Shown: positions 15,900-25,745, counted from the stretch's first letter. The stretch is 64,000 nucleotides of DNA from Sphingomonas sp. YR710 (GCF_900101455.1 NZ_FMZJ01000011.1:99799-163798), one strand, 5' to 3'. Numbers and translations are program-made. The notes: generated by a model from the sequence alone, not told the origin.

Positions 15900-17457
15900 T
15901 TCCCCCTCGCCCCCTTTAGGGGGAGAGGGACGGGGAGAGGGGGCAGAGCGGGAGACTTTGCTGCGCCCTTATTCCCACGTGGCCCCCCTCTCCCAACCCT
16001 CTCCCCCTAAAGGGGGCGAGGGCTTTAGCGCCCCCTTCGCCTTCGTCGAAAAACAAAAGGGCGCGATGCGGCTCGTCGCTGTCGACCCTCATGCTCTCGC
16101 CCTCGGTATCGTACCCGGTCTGAGCCTTGCCGACGCCCGCGCCCGTGTGCCGGAACTGGAAGCGATCGATTACGACCCGCAAGCGGACAAAACCTGGTTG
16201 GAGCGCATCGCCGACGGCTGTGATCGCTATACGCCGATGGTGGCGATCGATCCGCCCGATGGGCTGTTGCTCGATATCAGCGGCTGCGCGCATCTGTTCG
16301 GCGGCGAACAGGCGCTGGTCGATGATATCCAGACCCGGCTGGACCGGCTGGGCATGACGGTGCGCATCGCCTGCGCGGCCACGCCCGATGCGGCGCATGC
16401 GCTTGCCCGTCATGGCGGCAAGGAAGACGGGATCGGGGCGCTGCCGGTATCGGCCTTGCGATTGTCGTCGGAGGAGACAGTCGCGCTGCGGCGCGCGGGC
16501 CTCAAGCGGATCGGCGATCTGACCGCGCGCGCATCCGCGCCGCTGGCCGCGCGCTTCGGCGAATCGGCACCCGAATTGCTCGCGCGGCTGGCGGGCGGGC
16601 GCGATATCCGCATCACGCCACGCCGGCCCGAACCCGCGCTCGTCGTCGAACGGCGTTTCGCCGAGCCGATCGGCCATGTCGATGCGGCGCTTGCCGCGAT
16701 CGAGTATCTGGCACGGCAGGCGGCGCAGCGGATGCAGCAAGCCTGGCGCGGCGGGCGCCGGTTCGAGGTGCTTTTGTTTCGCACCGACGGGCTGGTGCGG
16801 CGGCTACGGATCGAGACCAGCCTGCCCAATCGCGATGTACCGTTGCTGATGCGCCTGTTCCGCGAGCGGATCGAGGCGCTCGACGATCCGATCGATCCGG
16901 GCTTCGGCTTCGATCTGGTGCGGCTGGCGGTGCCTGTGTTCGAAGACCTCGCGCCGGTGCAATTGCCGCTGGACGGCGGATCGATCGCCGAGGGGGAAAT
17001 GGCGGCGCTGATCGATCGGCTGTCGACCCGGCTTGGCCGCGGGCGGGTGCGGCGGCTGGCGGCGCGCGACACCCATTGTCCCGAACAGGCGGTGCTGGCC
17101 TTCCCGGCGGTGGAGGCGGCCCCTGACACGCACTGGCCGGCGCCCGAACCCGGCGAGCCGCCGCTCCGTCCAATCCATCTGTTCGATCCGCCGCAGCGGA
17201 TCGAGGTGATGGCGCAGGTGCCCGATGGGCCGCCCTTGCGCTTTCGCTGGCGCCACGTCCTGCACGAGGTGGCGCGACATGAGGGCCCCGAGCGGATCGG
17301 CGCGCTCTGGTGGCGCCGCGCCGACAATAAGGGTCTGACGCGCGATTATTATCGGATCGAGGATCTGGCCGGCCACCGCTTCTGGATCTTCCGGCACGGG
17401 CTTTATGGCGCCGAAGCCATCAATCCCGACTGGTACATGCACGGCCTGTTCGCATGA
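15799..17457 (+). CDS. imuB: Y-family polymerase homologue ImuB with in-frame repeat insertion
   Basis: A 552-residue ImuB read from a GTG inside imuA. After RYLALWFPFLPADRW, residues 36-75 are encoded by a 119-bp palindromic repeat (LGGEGRGEG ... PSPPKGGEG). The family sequence then resumes: FVEKQKGAMRLVAVD, GLSLADARARVP, YTPMVAIDPPDGLLLDISGCAHLFGGE. ImuB lacks the catalytic acidic residues of true Y-family polymerases and bridges the beta clamp, ImuA and DnaE2. The reading frame is intact through the repeat, so it is annotated as a gene, not a pseudogene. It overlaps dnaE2 by 4 bp (ATGA). It would be SOS-induced from the imuA promoter. Confidence 0.92.
   Translation: MTHAASETRRYLALWFPFLPADRWRRERGSGWRNSPSPPLGGEGRGEGAERETLLRPYSHVAPLSQPSPPKGGEGFSAPFAFVEKQKGAMRLVAVDPHALALGIVPGLSLADARARVPELEAIDYDPQADKTWLERIADGCDRYTPMVAIDPPDGLLLDISGCAHLFGGEQALVDDIQTRLDRLGMTVRIACAATPDAAHALARHGGKEDGIGALPVSALRLSSEETVALRRAGLKRIGDLTARASAPLAARFGESAPELLARLAGGRDIRITPRRPEPALVVERRFAEPIGHVDAALAAIEYLARQAAQRMQQAWRGGRRFEVLLFRTDGLVRRLRIETSLPNRDVPLLMRLFRERIEALDDPIDPGFGFDLVRLAVPVFEDLAPVQLPLDGGSIAEGEMAALIDRLSTRLGRGRVRRLAARDTHCPEQAVLAFPAVEAAPDTHWPAPEPGEPPLRPIHLFDPPQRIEVMAQVPDGPPLRFRWRHVLHEVARHEGPERIGALWWRRADNKGLTRDYYRIEDLAGHRFWIFRHGLYGAEAINPDWYMHGLFA
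15904..16022. repeat. 119-bp palindromic repeat (type A) inside imuB
   Basis: The 26 outer bases (15904-15929) match the reverse complement of 15997-16022 exactly; the pairing continues imperfectly for about 13 more bases on each side. The core of each arm is CCCCCTTTAGGGGG. The element begins on the first base of ImuB codon 36 and adds about 40 residues. A copy of identical length lies in dnaE2 (20121-20239), and a relative lies at 32000-32094. It has no coding capacity of its own. Confidence 0.92.
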
Positions 17458-20400
17458 CCGCTTTTGCCGGGTTCGCCTTTGCCGAACTGGTCGCGGCCAG
17501 CAACTATTCGTTCCTGCGCGGCGCCTCGCATCCGGCCGATATGGTCGCGGCGGCGATTGCGGCTGGCCACAGGGGTATCGGCATCGCCGATCGCAACACC
17601 GTGGCCGGGGTGGTGCGTGCGCATGTCGCGCTGAAGGAGGCGCAGGAGAAAGCAAGCGAACCGATCCCGTTCCGGCTGATCGTCGGCGCGCGGCTGGTCT
17701 TCGCCGACGGCACGCCGGATATCGTCGCTTATCCGGCGACGCGCTTCGGCTGGGGACGGCTGACGCGGCTGCTGAGCGTTGGGAATTTGCGGACGAAGAA
17801 GGGCGATTGCGAGCTGCGGTTTGACGATCTGCTGGAGCATATCGAGGATCTGCTGCTGATCGTGATGCCGGATGTGAGTGAGGGATTCGTCCGTCATCCC
17901 GTCTCATATCGTCATCCCGGCGAAGACGGTGCTTCTCTCTCTCCTGCGCCCGTATCCATGGGTCCCGGCTTTCGCCGGGATGACGAGGGGGGGAGTGGCC
18001 CCCGCCTCATCGTCGACAACACCCTTTCCCGTCATCCCCGCGACGATTTTGGGGAGAGACTCGCCAAACTCACCGAAGCTGCCCCCAACCGCGTCTGGCT
18101 CGGCGCCACGATGGCGCGGAGCGGGCGCGACCGGCGGCGGCTGGCACGGCTTGCCCGGATGGCCGAGGCGGCGGGCGTGCCGATGATCGCCACCAACGAC
18201 GCGCTGTATGCCACGCCCGAGCAGCGCCCGCTCCACGACATCGTCACCTGCATCCGTGAAGGCGTGACGATCGCCGAGGCCGGGCGCCGGCTGGAGGCCA
18301 ATGCCGAGCGCCACGTGAAGAGCGGGGCCGAGATGGCGCGGCTGTTCGCCGATCATCCCGAAGCCATCGCCGAGACTGTGGCGTTCCTCGATCGGATCGG
18401 CTTCACGCTCGATCAGCTCCGCTACGAATATCCCCATGAGCCTGTGCCCGATGGCTGGACCCCGCAGGCGTGGCTCGAGCATCTGGTTGAGGAGGGCATA
18501 AAAGAGCGCTATCCGGCCGGTGAGCCTGACGGGTTGCGCCGCATCCTCGACGAGGAACTGCACCTCGTCCGGAAGGTCAAATACGCTTATTATTTTCTGA
18601 CCGTCCATGACATCGTCCGCTTCGCCCGCAGCAAGGACATCCTTTGTCAGGGGCGCGGATCGGCGGCCAATTCGATCATCTGCTATCTGCTGAACATCAC
18701 CGCGGTCGATCCGCTGCATCACAAGTTGCTCTTCTCGCGCTTCATCTCCGAGGATCGCCGCGAGCCGCCCGATATCGATGTCGATTTTGAACATGAGCGG
18801 CGCGAGGAGGTGATGCAATATATCTATGAACGCTATGGCCGTGAGCGCGCGGGCATCGCTGCCACCGTGATCCATTATCGCCCGCGCAGTGCGGTGCGCG
18901 AAGTGGGCAAGGTGCTGGGGCTGAGCGAGGATGTGACGGCGCGGATCAGCTCGACCGTCTGGGGCAGCTATGCATCGCACATGGAGGAGGGCCGCTTCCA
19001 CGAGAGCGGCTTCGATCCCGCCAATCCCGATATCGCCCGGCTGGGCATGCTGGTCGCGCAACTGCTCGAATTTCCGCGCCATCTGTCGCAGCATGTCGGC
19101 GGCTTCGTGCTGACCGAGGACCGGCTCGACGAGACCGTGCCGATCCACAATGCGGCGATGGAGGATCGCACCTTCATCGAATGGGACAAGGACGATATCG
19201 ATGCGCTCGGCCTGATGAAGGTCGATATACTGGCGCTCGGCATGCTCACCTGCATTCGCAAGGCGTTCGACCTGATCGATACGCATCTCGGCATCCGCTA
19301 CGACCTCGCGAACGTGCCGGGCGAAGACAGGGCGGTCTATGACATGCTCTGCAAAGGCGACAGCATTGGCGTGTTCCAGGTCGAAAGCCGCGCGCAGATC
19401 AACATGCTGCCCCGCCTGAAACCGCGCACCTTCTACGATCTCGTCATCCAGGTGGCGATCGTGCGGCCGGGGCCGATCCAGGGCGGTATGGTTCATCCCT
19501 ATCTGCGCCGGCGGCAGGGGATCGAGGCGGTCTGTTTTCCGTCGCCATCGCCCGCATGCGGGCCGGCGGACGAACTGGTGGGCGTGCTGGGCAAGACCCT
19601 GGGCGTGCCCTTGTTTCAGGAGCAGGCGATGAAGCTGGCGATCGTGGCCGCTGGCTTCACGCCGGCGGATGCGAACCGGCTGCGCCGGGCGATGGCGACC
19701 TTTCGTAACGTCGGCACGATGCCGCAATTCGAGGCGCAGATGGTCGGCGGGATGGTCGGGCGCGGCTATGATCCCGATTTCGCGCGGCGCTGTTTCGATC
19801 AGATCAAGGGTTTCGGCAGCTATGGCTTTCCCGAAAGCCACGCCTTGTCGTTCGCGCGGCTCGTTTATGTGTCGTCTTACCTCAAGCAATATTATCCGGC
19901 GGTGTTCGCCTGCGCCTTGCTCAATTCGCAGCCGATGGGTTTCTATGCGCCGGCGCAGATCGTCCGTGACGCCCGCGAACATGGGGTGGAGGTGCTGCCG
20001 GCCGATGTGAATGCGAGCGGGTGGGATAATTCACTGGAGTGGAAGGGCGATGTGCTCGCGCTGCGCATAGGCTTGCGCCAGATCGATGGATTCCGGGAGG
20101 AGTGGGCCGACGCCATTAAGCCCTCGCCCCCTTTAGGGGGAGAGGGTTGGGAGAGGGGGAAGTCGGGCGAATCGGAGCGCGCGCTTGCCTCCAGCACTGC
20201 CCCCTCTCCCCGACCCTCTCCCCCTAAAGGGGGCGAGGGAGGATTCTGTACCATCGAATCGCTCGCCCGCCGCGCCAATCTCCCGCCGCGCGCGTTGCGG
20301 CTGCTGGCCGATGCCGATGCGTTTCGCTCCATCGGGCTCGATCGGCGCCAGGCGCTGTGGGAGGTACGGCGCACGCCGACCGGTGCGCTGCCCTTGTTCG

Positions 20401-20987
20401 CGGCGGCGCGCGCGCGCGAACTGGGCGAGGAGCCCGATGCCGCTTTGCCCGCGATGCCGCTCTCCGAACATGTCGCCGCCGATTATCAGACGACCCGGCT
20501 GTCGCTGAAGGATCATCCGATGGCCTTCCTGCGCAGCCTGTTCCGCAGCGAGAATGTGGCCAGTTGCAGGGAGGTGTCGGAGGCGCACAACGGGCGCCGC
20601 ATCCGCGTGGCCGGGATCGTGCTCGTCCGCCAGCGACCGGGCGAGGGCAAGGCGATCTTCATCACGCTGGAGGATGAGACCGGCATCACCAACGTCCTGT
20701 TATGGGCGCGGCTGTTCAGGATACAGCGGCGCGAGGTGATGGCGGCGCGGCTGATGGAGGTGGAGGGCGAAGTCCAGCGCAGCCCCGAGGGCGTCGTCCA
20801 TCTGATGGGCGTGCGCGTCCATGATCGCACCGCCGAACTCGATCGCCTGTCGGAGGATCACCAGCCGACGATCGCCTTGTCGCGCGCCGACGTCTTCGAA
20901 CATCCGCAGCCGCCGCGCGATCATGTTCCCCGCGGCAGCCATCCGCGCGACGTGCGGATTTTGCCCAGGTCGCGCGATTTCCATTAG
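17454..20987 (+). CDS. dnaE2: Error-prone DNA polymerase DnaE2 with two in-frame repeat insertions
   Basis: A C-family polymerase of 1177 residues; DnaE2 is usually about 1050-1100. It has the N-terminal PHP domain (FAELVAASNYSFLRGASHP, GIADRNTVAGVVRAH), the polymerase acidic motif PDIDVDFEHERREE, GPIQGGMVHPYLRRR, LGVPLFQEQAMK, and a C-terminal OB fold (IRVAGIVLVRQRPGEGKAIF). It is the catalytic subunit of the SOS mutasome. About residues 143-200 of the PHP domain include a type B repeat (17911-17984), and residues 890-929 are a type A repeat. Both are read through without stops, and family sequence resumes after each. Coupled to imuB by ATGA overlap. Confidence 0.95.
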   Translation: MTAFAGFAFAELVAASNYSFLRGASHPADMVAAAIAAGHRGIGIADRNTVAGVVRAHVALKEAQEKASEPIPFRLIVGARLVFADGTPDIVAYPATRFGWGRLTRLLSVGNLRTKKGDCELRFDDLLEHIEDLLLIVMPDVSEGFVRHPVSYRHPGEDGASLSPAPVSMGPGFRRDDEGGSGPRLIVDNTLSRHPRDDFGERLAKLTEAAPNRVWLGATMARSGRDRRRLARLARMAEAAGVPMIATNDALYATPEQRPLHDIVTCIREGVTIAEAGRRLEANAERHVKSGAEMARLFADHPEAIAETVAFLDRIGFTLDQLRYEYPHEPVPDGWTPQAWLEHLVEEGIKERYPAGEPDGLRRILDEELHLVRKVKYAYYFLTVHDIVRFARSKDILCQGRGSAANSIICYLLNITAVDPLHHKLLFSRFISEDRREPPDIDVDFEHERREEVMQYIYERYGRERAGIAATVIHYRPRSAVREVGKVLGLSEDVTARISSTVWGSYASHMEEGRFHESGFDPANPDIARLGMLVAQLLEFPRHLSQHVGGFVLTEDRLDETVPIHNAAMEDRTFIEWDKDDIDALGLMKVDILALGMLTCIRKAFDLIDTHLGIRYDLANVPGEDRAVYDMLCKGDSIGVFQVESRAQINMLPRLKPRTFYDLVIQVAIVRPGPIQGGMVHPYLRRRQGIEAVCFPSPSPACGPADELVGVLGKTLGVPLFQEQAMKLAIVAAGFTPADANRLRRAMATFRNVGTMPQFEAQMVGGMVGRGYDPDFARRCFDQIKGFGSYGFPESHALSFARLVYVSSYLKQYYPAVFACALLNSQPMGFYAPAQIVRDAREHGVEVLPADVNASGWDNSLEWKGDVLALRIGLRQIDGFREEWADAIKPSPPLGGEGWERGKSGESERALASSTAPSPRPSPPKGGEGGFCTIESLARRANLPPRALRLLADADAFRSIGLDRRQALWEVRRTPTGALPLFAAARARELGEEPDAALPAMPLSEHVAADYQTTRLSLKDHPMAFLRSLFRSENVASCREVSEAHNGRRIRVAGIVLVRQRPGEGKAIFITLEDETGITNVLLWARLFRIQRREVMAARLMEVEGEVQRSPEGVVHLMGVRVHDRTAELDRLSEDHQPTIALSRADVFEHPQPPRDHVPRGSHPRDVRILPRSRDFH
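17911..17984. repeat. Type B palindromic repeat inside dnaE2 (PHP domain)
   Basis: Terminal inverted repeat GTCATCCCGGCGAA (17911-17924) and TTCGCCGGGATGAC (17971-17984), with the family core CCATGGGTCCC between. The same architecture is found between genes at 30531-30623 and 59728-59818. Partial copies of the GTCATCCC end occur just before (about 17892) and after (about 18030), so the foreign stretch probably spans about 17883-18055. It encodes about 25-57 extra residues of DnaE2. Confidence 0.85.
20121..20239. repeat. 119-bp palindromic repeat (type A) inside dnaE2
   Basis: Same element as in imuB: identical length, same orientation, and it also starts on a first codon base (codon 890). 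The outer arm (20121-20146) again pairs with the far end (to 20239), with the CCCCCTTTAGGGGG core. It interrupts the region between GLRQIDGFREEWAD and SLARRANLPP, a surface-loop segment ahead of the helix-hairpin-helix part. Confidence 0.92.
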
Positions 20988-21000
20988 CGCTTTTCCGTAG

Positions 21001-22044
<1,044 letters not shown>

Positions 22045-22257
22045 ACGTCCAGCCCGATCCGTCCCAATGCGGCAGATCGGGCAGTTTCAGGAAGATCCGG
22101 CATGCACCAACGGCGCTTTTAAGGCGGCTTTCAACAGGGTGATTTTTGGCCGCGAACGGCGGCGTTGTTCGCGCGAGCCAACATGTCGCGCGTCCGTCGA
22201 TCATTCCTGCGAGGATTAGTTCCCGCTCCGCGATAACGCGTACCTGCGTTGACTGGC

Positions 22258-22283
22258 CTGTCAGCCGTCTGCCACCATGACAG
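22258..22283. promoter_or_regulatory. Dyad CTGTCA-N14-TGACAG upstream of the MFS gene
   Basis: The 264-bp gap between pip and the MFS gene holds this inverted repeat, with TTGACT at 22249 just upstream and TATACT at 22288-22293 just downstream. The left part (CTGTCAG-CCGT-CTGCCAC, 22258-22275) also resembles a Pho box. A repressor operator is at least as likely. Nothing else was recognised in this gap. Confidence 0.3.
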
Positions 22284-22308
22284 CGAATATACTGGGGATG
22301 ACAACGAT

Positions 22309-23733
22309 ATGGCGCGGGGCGAGGGCAAAGCGGCGGACTTTCAGGCGGACGGACTGCCTACGCCGCGCCGATGGTTCGCGATCATATCGGTCTCGCTGGG
22401 CACGCTTGCCTCATGCCTCGATTCGGGCATGCTCAACGTGGCGCTGCCGACGCTTTCACGGGAACTTCATGCCCCGCCGTCTTCGGTCGTCCTGCTCGTC
22501 ACCGTCTATCAACTCGTGATGATCATGGCGGTTCTGCCCTTCTCCGCGCTTGGAGAACGGATCGGTTTGCGCCCGCTCTATAGGATGGGTTTGGTCGCAT
22601 ATGCCGGCGCAACGTTGCTGTTTTTTGTCGCCGATTCGCTGCCTGCCTTGATCGCAGTACGCACGTGTCAGGCGCTCGGTGCAGCGGCGACGTTCAGCGT
22701 CGCATCGGCGATTGTGCGGTCGATCTATCCGCAGGCCACGCTCGGTCGCGGCATCGCGTTCAACGGCGCGCTCGGCACGATCTCAGCCTCATTGGCGCCG
22801 GGCTTGGGCGGCATCTTGCTGACCTACATGGACTGGCGCTGGCTGTTCATGGTCGGTTTGCCGATCAGCCTGCTCTCGCTCGCCTTCGGGCGACGGGCTC
22901 TGCCCGACCCCCATGGACACAGCGAACCTTATGACTTTGTGGCCGCGGGGCTTTGCGCGCTCACGTTCGGCACCACTGTGGTCGGGCTTGAGAGCGCTGT
23001 TCACGGGGGTTCGCGAGTTGCCGCCGCCGGGCTGGTCGCGATCGGTGTTGTGATCGGCACATTCTTCATCCGCCGGGAGAGCCGGCAGGCGAAGCCGGTA
23101 TTCCCGGTCGACATCCTGAAATACCGGCCGGTGGCGCTGACAACGCTGGCATGGTTTGCTTCCGCGGTGGTTAGCATGGTGGTGCTCGTCACCCTGCCGT
23201 TCCGGCTTCAGCATCAGTATCACTACTCGCCGCTCGATGTCGGCATCGTGCTTGCCGCCTGGCCGTTTGCCATGGCGGTCGCGGCGCTCGTCTCCGGATC
23301 GCTTTCGGACCGTATCAGCGCAGGCATTCTCGGCGCCGTCGGCTTGGCGATTACGGCAATCGGTACGATGCTGCTCGCCTTCCTCCCACCCGATCCGTCG
23401 CAATTCGATTTTGTCTGGAGGATGATGCTCGCATCGATCGGCATCGGTATATTCAACTCACCGACCTCGCGGTTTATCGTTCTTTCCGCCCCGCGACCGC
23501 GCGCCGCTGCCGCTGGCGGTCTGAGCCAGACCTCCCGTCTGGCCGGCCAGACGGTAGGTGCCACACTCTCTGCCGCGCTGCTCGCGATGGGAGTCGGCGA
23601 GGGAAGCGTGCCGCCGCTGATCTCTTGCGCGCTGAGCATGTTCGCCTTGCTGTGCTGCCTCCTGGCCTGGCGGGCGGCGGCCCGCGGCCCGGCAACGGAC
23701 GAGGCAGTCGCCACCGAACTCACAGTGGCCTAA
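22309..23733 (+). CDS. MFS transporter, DHA2 (14-helix drug exporter) type
   Basis: A 474-residue major facilitator protein with about 14 hydrophobic segments. It has the early motif LDSGMLNVALPTLSRELHAP (motif D1-like), GERIGLRPLYRMGL (motif A, loop 2-3), and GTISASLAPGLGGILLTYMDWRWLFMVGLP (motif C of drug/H+ antiporters). Such proteins export drugs or metabolites from the cytoplasm using the proton gradient. The ATG at 22309 was chosen over an upstream open stretch lacking features. No membrane-fusion partner is adjacent. The substrate is unknown. Confidence 0.9.
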   Translation: MARGEGKAADFQADGLPTPRRWFAIISVSLGTLASCLDSGMLNVALPTLSRELHAPPSSVVLLVTVYQLVMIMAVLPFSALGERIGLRPLYRMGLVAYAGATLLFFVADSLPALIAVRTCQALGAAATFSVASAIVRSIYPQATLGRGIAFNGALGTISASLAPGLGGILLTYMDWRWLFMVGLPISLLSLAFGRRALPDPHGHSEPYDFVAAGLCALTFGTTVVGLESAVHGGSRVAAAGLVAIGVVIGTFFIRRESRQAKPVFPVDILKYRPVALTTLAWFASAVVSMVVLVTLPFRLQHQYHYSPLDVGIVLAAWPFAMAVAALVSGSLSDRISAGILGAVGLAITAIGTMLLAFLPPDPSQFDFVWRMMLASIGIGIFNSPTSRFIVLSAPRPRAAAAGGLSQTSRLAGQTVGATLSAALLAMGVGEGSVPPLISCALSMFALLCCLLAWRAAARGPATDEAVATELTVA

Positions 23734-23927
23734 TCGGATATATCGCGCGCGGCAGGTCCGATCCTTTCTGATCCTCACCCGCCAGGGAGAGGAGTCGGCC
23801 GCAGCCCATCGCTTTCCCCGCGATTCACCCGATTGGCCTGTGTCGGCGCGGTTCCGCTATTTCCCATCCCGCGCAACATGGCTATCCCGAAACGATCGGC
23901 CAAAGGCGGACATAGGGAGATAAAAGC

Positions 23928-24581
23928 GTGAGCGATTTTCCGGATGATATTTTCACCGAACCCGAGGATGTCGATCCCGATGCCTTGTCCAATCTCGGTC
24001 CGCTGCGGCGCCTGGCCGGGGTCTGGGAAGGCCAGCGCGGGGTCGATATCAATCCGAAGGCGGATGGGCCGGAACAGCGCGAATATTTCGAGCGGATCGA
24101 GTTCCACCCGATCGATCCGCAAGCGAATGGGCCGCAACTGCTCTACGGGCTGCGCTACCATGTTCATGTCAACACGCGCGAGGAAGACGCAACCTTCCAC
24201 GATCAGGTCGGCTATTGGCTGTGGGAGCCGGCGACCGGGCTGGTCCTGCAGACGATCGCCATCCCGCGGGGCCAGGTGGCGATCGCCGCCGGCCATGCCG
24301 ATGCCGATGCGCGATCGCTGGTGCTGACGGCGGAACGCGGCCAGACCGAATATGGCATATGTTCGACCACCTTCCTCGAACAGGCGTTTCGCACCGATAG
24401 CTATCGGATCGAGGTCATATTCAACGACGATGGTTCGTGGAGCTATGTCTCCGACGTCACCTTGATGGTGCGCGGTCAGGCGGAGCCGTTCCTGCACCGC
24501 GATCGCAACACCTTGTTCAAGGTCGCCGAGCCGGAGCCGAATCCGCTCGCGCAGATTGTGGCGGCATCCGGCGCGAACTGA
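23928..24581 (+). CDS. Heme-binding beta-barrel (nitrobindin-like) protein
   Basis: A 217-residue protein of the FABP-like/DUF1794 family. It shows LGPLRRLAGVWEGQRG near the N terminus (the barrel-opening motif of nitrobindins), a run of amphipathic strands, and ends FLHRDRNTLFKV with a histidine in the position where family members coordinate heme iron. Nitrobindins bind ferric heme and react with nitric oxide or peroxynitrite. The start is GTG with AGGGAGA 8 bp upstream. Function is inferred from fold only. Nearest neighbours give no further hint. Confidence 0.75.
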   Translation: MSDFPDDIFTEPEDVDPDALSNLGPLRRLAGVWEGQRGVDINPKADGPEQREYFERIEFHPIDPQANGPQLLYGLRYHVHVNTREEDATFHDQVGYWLWEPATGLVLQTIAIPRGQVAIAAGHADADARSLVLTAERGQTEYGICSTTFLEQAFRTDSYRIEVIFNDDGSWSYVSDVTLMVRGQAEPFLHRDRNTLFKVAEPEPNPLAQIVAASGAN

Positions 24582-24665
24582 GCCGTTGCCTCCCCCTTTG
24601 GCGTCGGCCGGCGCGCGCAGGATCGCCCTTTGCACGCCGGCCGGCACCCGCTATGCCGCAGGACC

Positions 24666-25601
24666 ATGAGCGACGCAGCCATCAGCATTTCCGGCCTCTC
24701 GAAAATCTACAAGGGCGGCAAACAGGCCCTTTTCGACGTCGATCTCGAAATTCCGCAGGGCCAGATCTTCGGTCTGCTCGGGCCGAATGGTGCGGGCAAG
24801 TCGACGATGATCAACATCATGGCGGGCCTCGTCAACAAGACCGCCGGCAAGATGGTGATCTGGGGCTTCGATATCGACAAGGATCCGCGCAACGCCAAGG
24901 CGTCGATTGGGATCGTGCCGCAGGAGATCGTGTTCGATCCCTTCTTCACGCCGCGCGAGACGCTGGAAAATCAGGCCGGCTTCTATGGCGTCCCCAAGGG
25001 GCGGCGCCGGACCGAGGAATTGCTGCGCGCGGTGCATCTGATGGACAAGGCCGATGCCTATGCGCGCTCGCTGTCGGGCGGCATGAAGCGCCGGCTGCTC
25101 GTTGCCAAGGCGATGGTGCACAGCCCGGCGGTGCTGGTGCTCGACGAGCCCACGGCCGGTGTCGACGTCGAATTGCGTCAGCAATTATGGGCCTATGTCC
25201 GCGAACTCAACGCAGCCGGGGTGACGGTCGTGCTGACCACGCACTATCTCGAGGAAGCCGAGGAACTGTGCGATCGCATCGCGATCATCAACCATGGCAA
25301 GGTGATCGCCAATGAGCCCACCCGAGAGCTCGTCAATAAGGCGCATGAAAAGGCGGTCGAGGTGATTGTCGATCGCGACCTGGAAGCCGCACCGCAGGCG
25401 ACCTGCTTCGACAAGGTTGAACTGACCGGGCCCCGCACGATCCTGATCACCTATTCGAAGGACAAGGTGAATGCCGGCGAGGTGCTGGCGGCAGTGACGC
25501 GCGACGGGCTGGGAATCGTCGATGTGTCGACCCGCGAGGCTGATCTGGAAGATGTGTTCCTGAGTCTTACGCGGGCTAATGATGGTCGGGCGACGGCATA
25601 A
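24666..25601 (+). CDS. ABC transporter ATP-binding protein (ABC-2 exporter type)
   Basis: A 311-residue ATPase with Walker A GPNGAGKST (residues 39-47), signature LSGGMKRRL, Walker B VLVLDEPTAGVD and H-loop TTHYLEEAEELCD. The C-terminal extension resembles DrrA/CcmA-type exporters of the ABC-2 class. An ABC-2 permease usually follows such a gene, but the next gene is nadB, so the partner is elsewhere or absent. An AGGA just before the ATG supports the 24666 start. The substrate is unknown. Confidence 0.92.
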   Translation: MSDAAISISGLSKIYKGGKQALFDVDLEIPQGQIFGLLGPNGAGKSTMINIMAGLVNKTAGKMVIWGFDIDKDPRNAKASIGIVPQEIVFDPFFTPRETLENQAGFYGVPKGRRRTEELLRAVHLMDKADAYARSLSGGMKRRLLVAKAMVHSPAVLVLDEPTAGVDVELRQQLWAYVRELNAAGVTVVLTTHYLEEAEELCDRIAIINHGKVIANEPTRELVNKAHEKAVEVIVDRDLEAAPQATCFDKVELTGPRTILITYSKDKVNAGEVLAAVTRDGLGIVDVSTREADLEDVFLSLTRANDGRATA

Positions 25602-25692
25602 GATCAAAACATCATTCCTGTTTCAATTTCCACTCTTCAACGCCTACAGGCTTACTTGTGGCGCAGTGAATACTGGACAGCGGAGCAGTCGG

Positions 25693-25722
25693 CTGACCAG
25701 CATGACGACAGAGAGTTATAAT
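25693..25722 (+). promoter_or_regulatory. Candidate nadB promoter
   Basis: A perfect TATAAT (25717-25722) is preceded by CTGACC (25693-25698) with 18-bp spacing, in an AT-rich gap after the ABC ATPase gene. Transcription would begin near 25729, close to the GGAG Shine-Dalgarno at 25731, giving a very short leader. Confidence 0.5.
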
Positions 25723-25745
25723 GACGGTTTGGAGAGTGAGTGGGA

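Noticed and set aside
17904..19982. A minus-strand open frame of almost 700 codons inside dnaE2
   Set aside because: Antisense shadow of dnaE2; composition is low-quality (rich in Arg/His/Gln) and no family is seen.
15799..20987. imuB and dnaE2 as pseudogenes because of repeats
   Set aside because: The reading frames are continuous through all three repeats, and family motifs including the polymerase acidic residues are intact.
22045..22308. Possible small RNA or riboswitch upstream of the MFS gene
   Set aside because: Only a short dyad was seen; no conserved riboswitch core or terminator was recognised.
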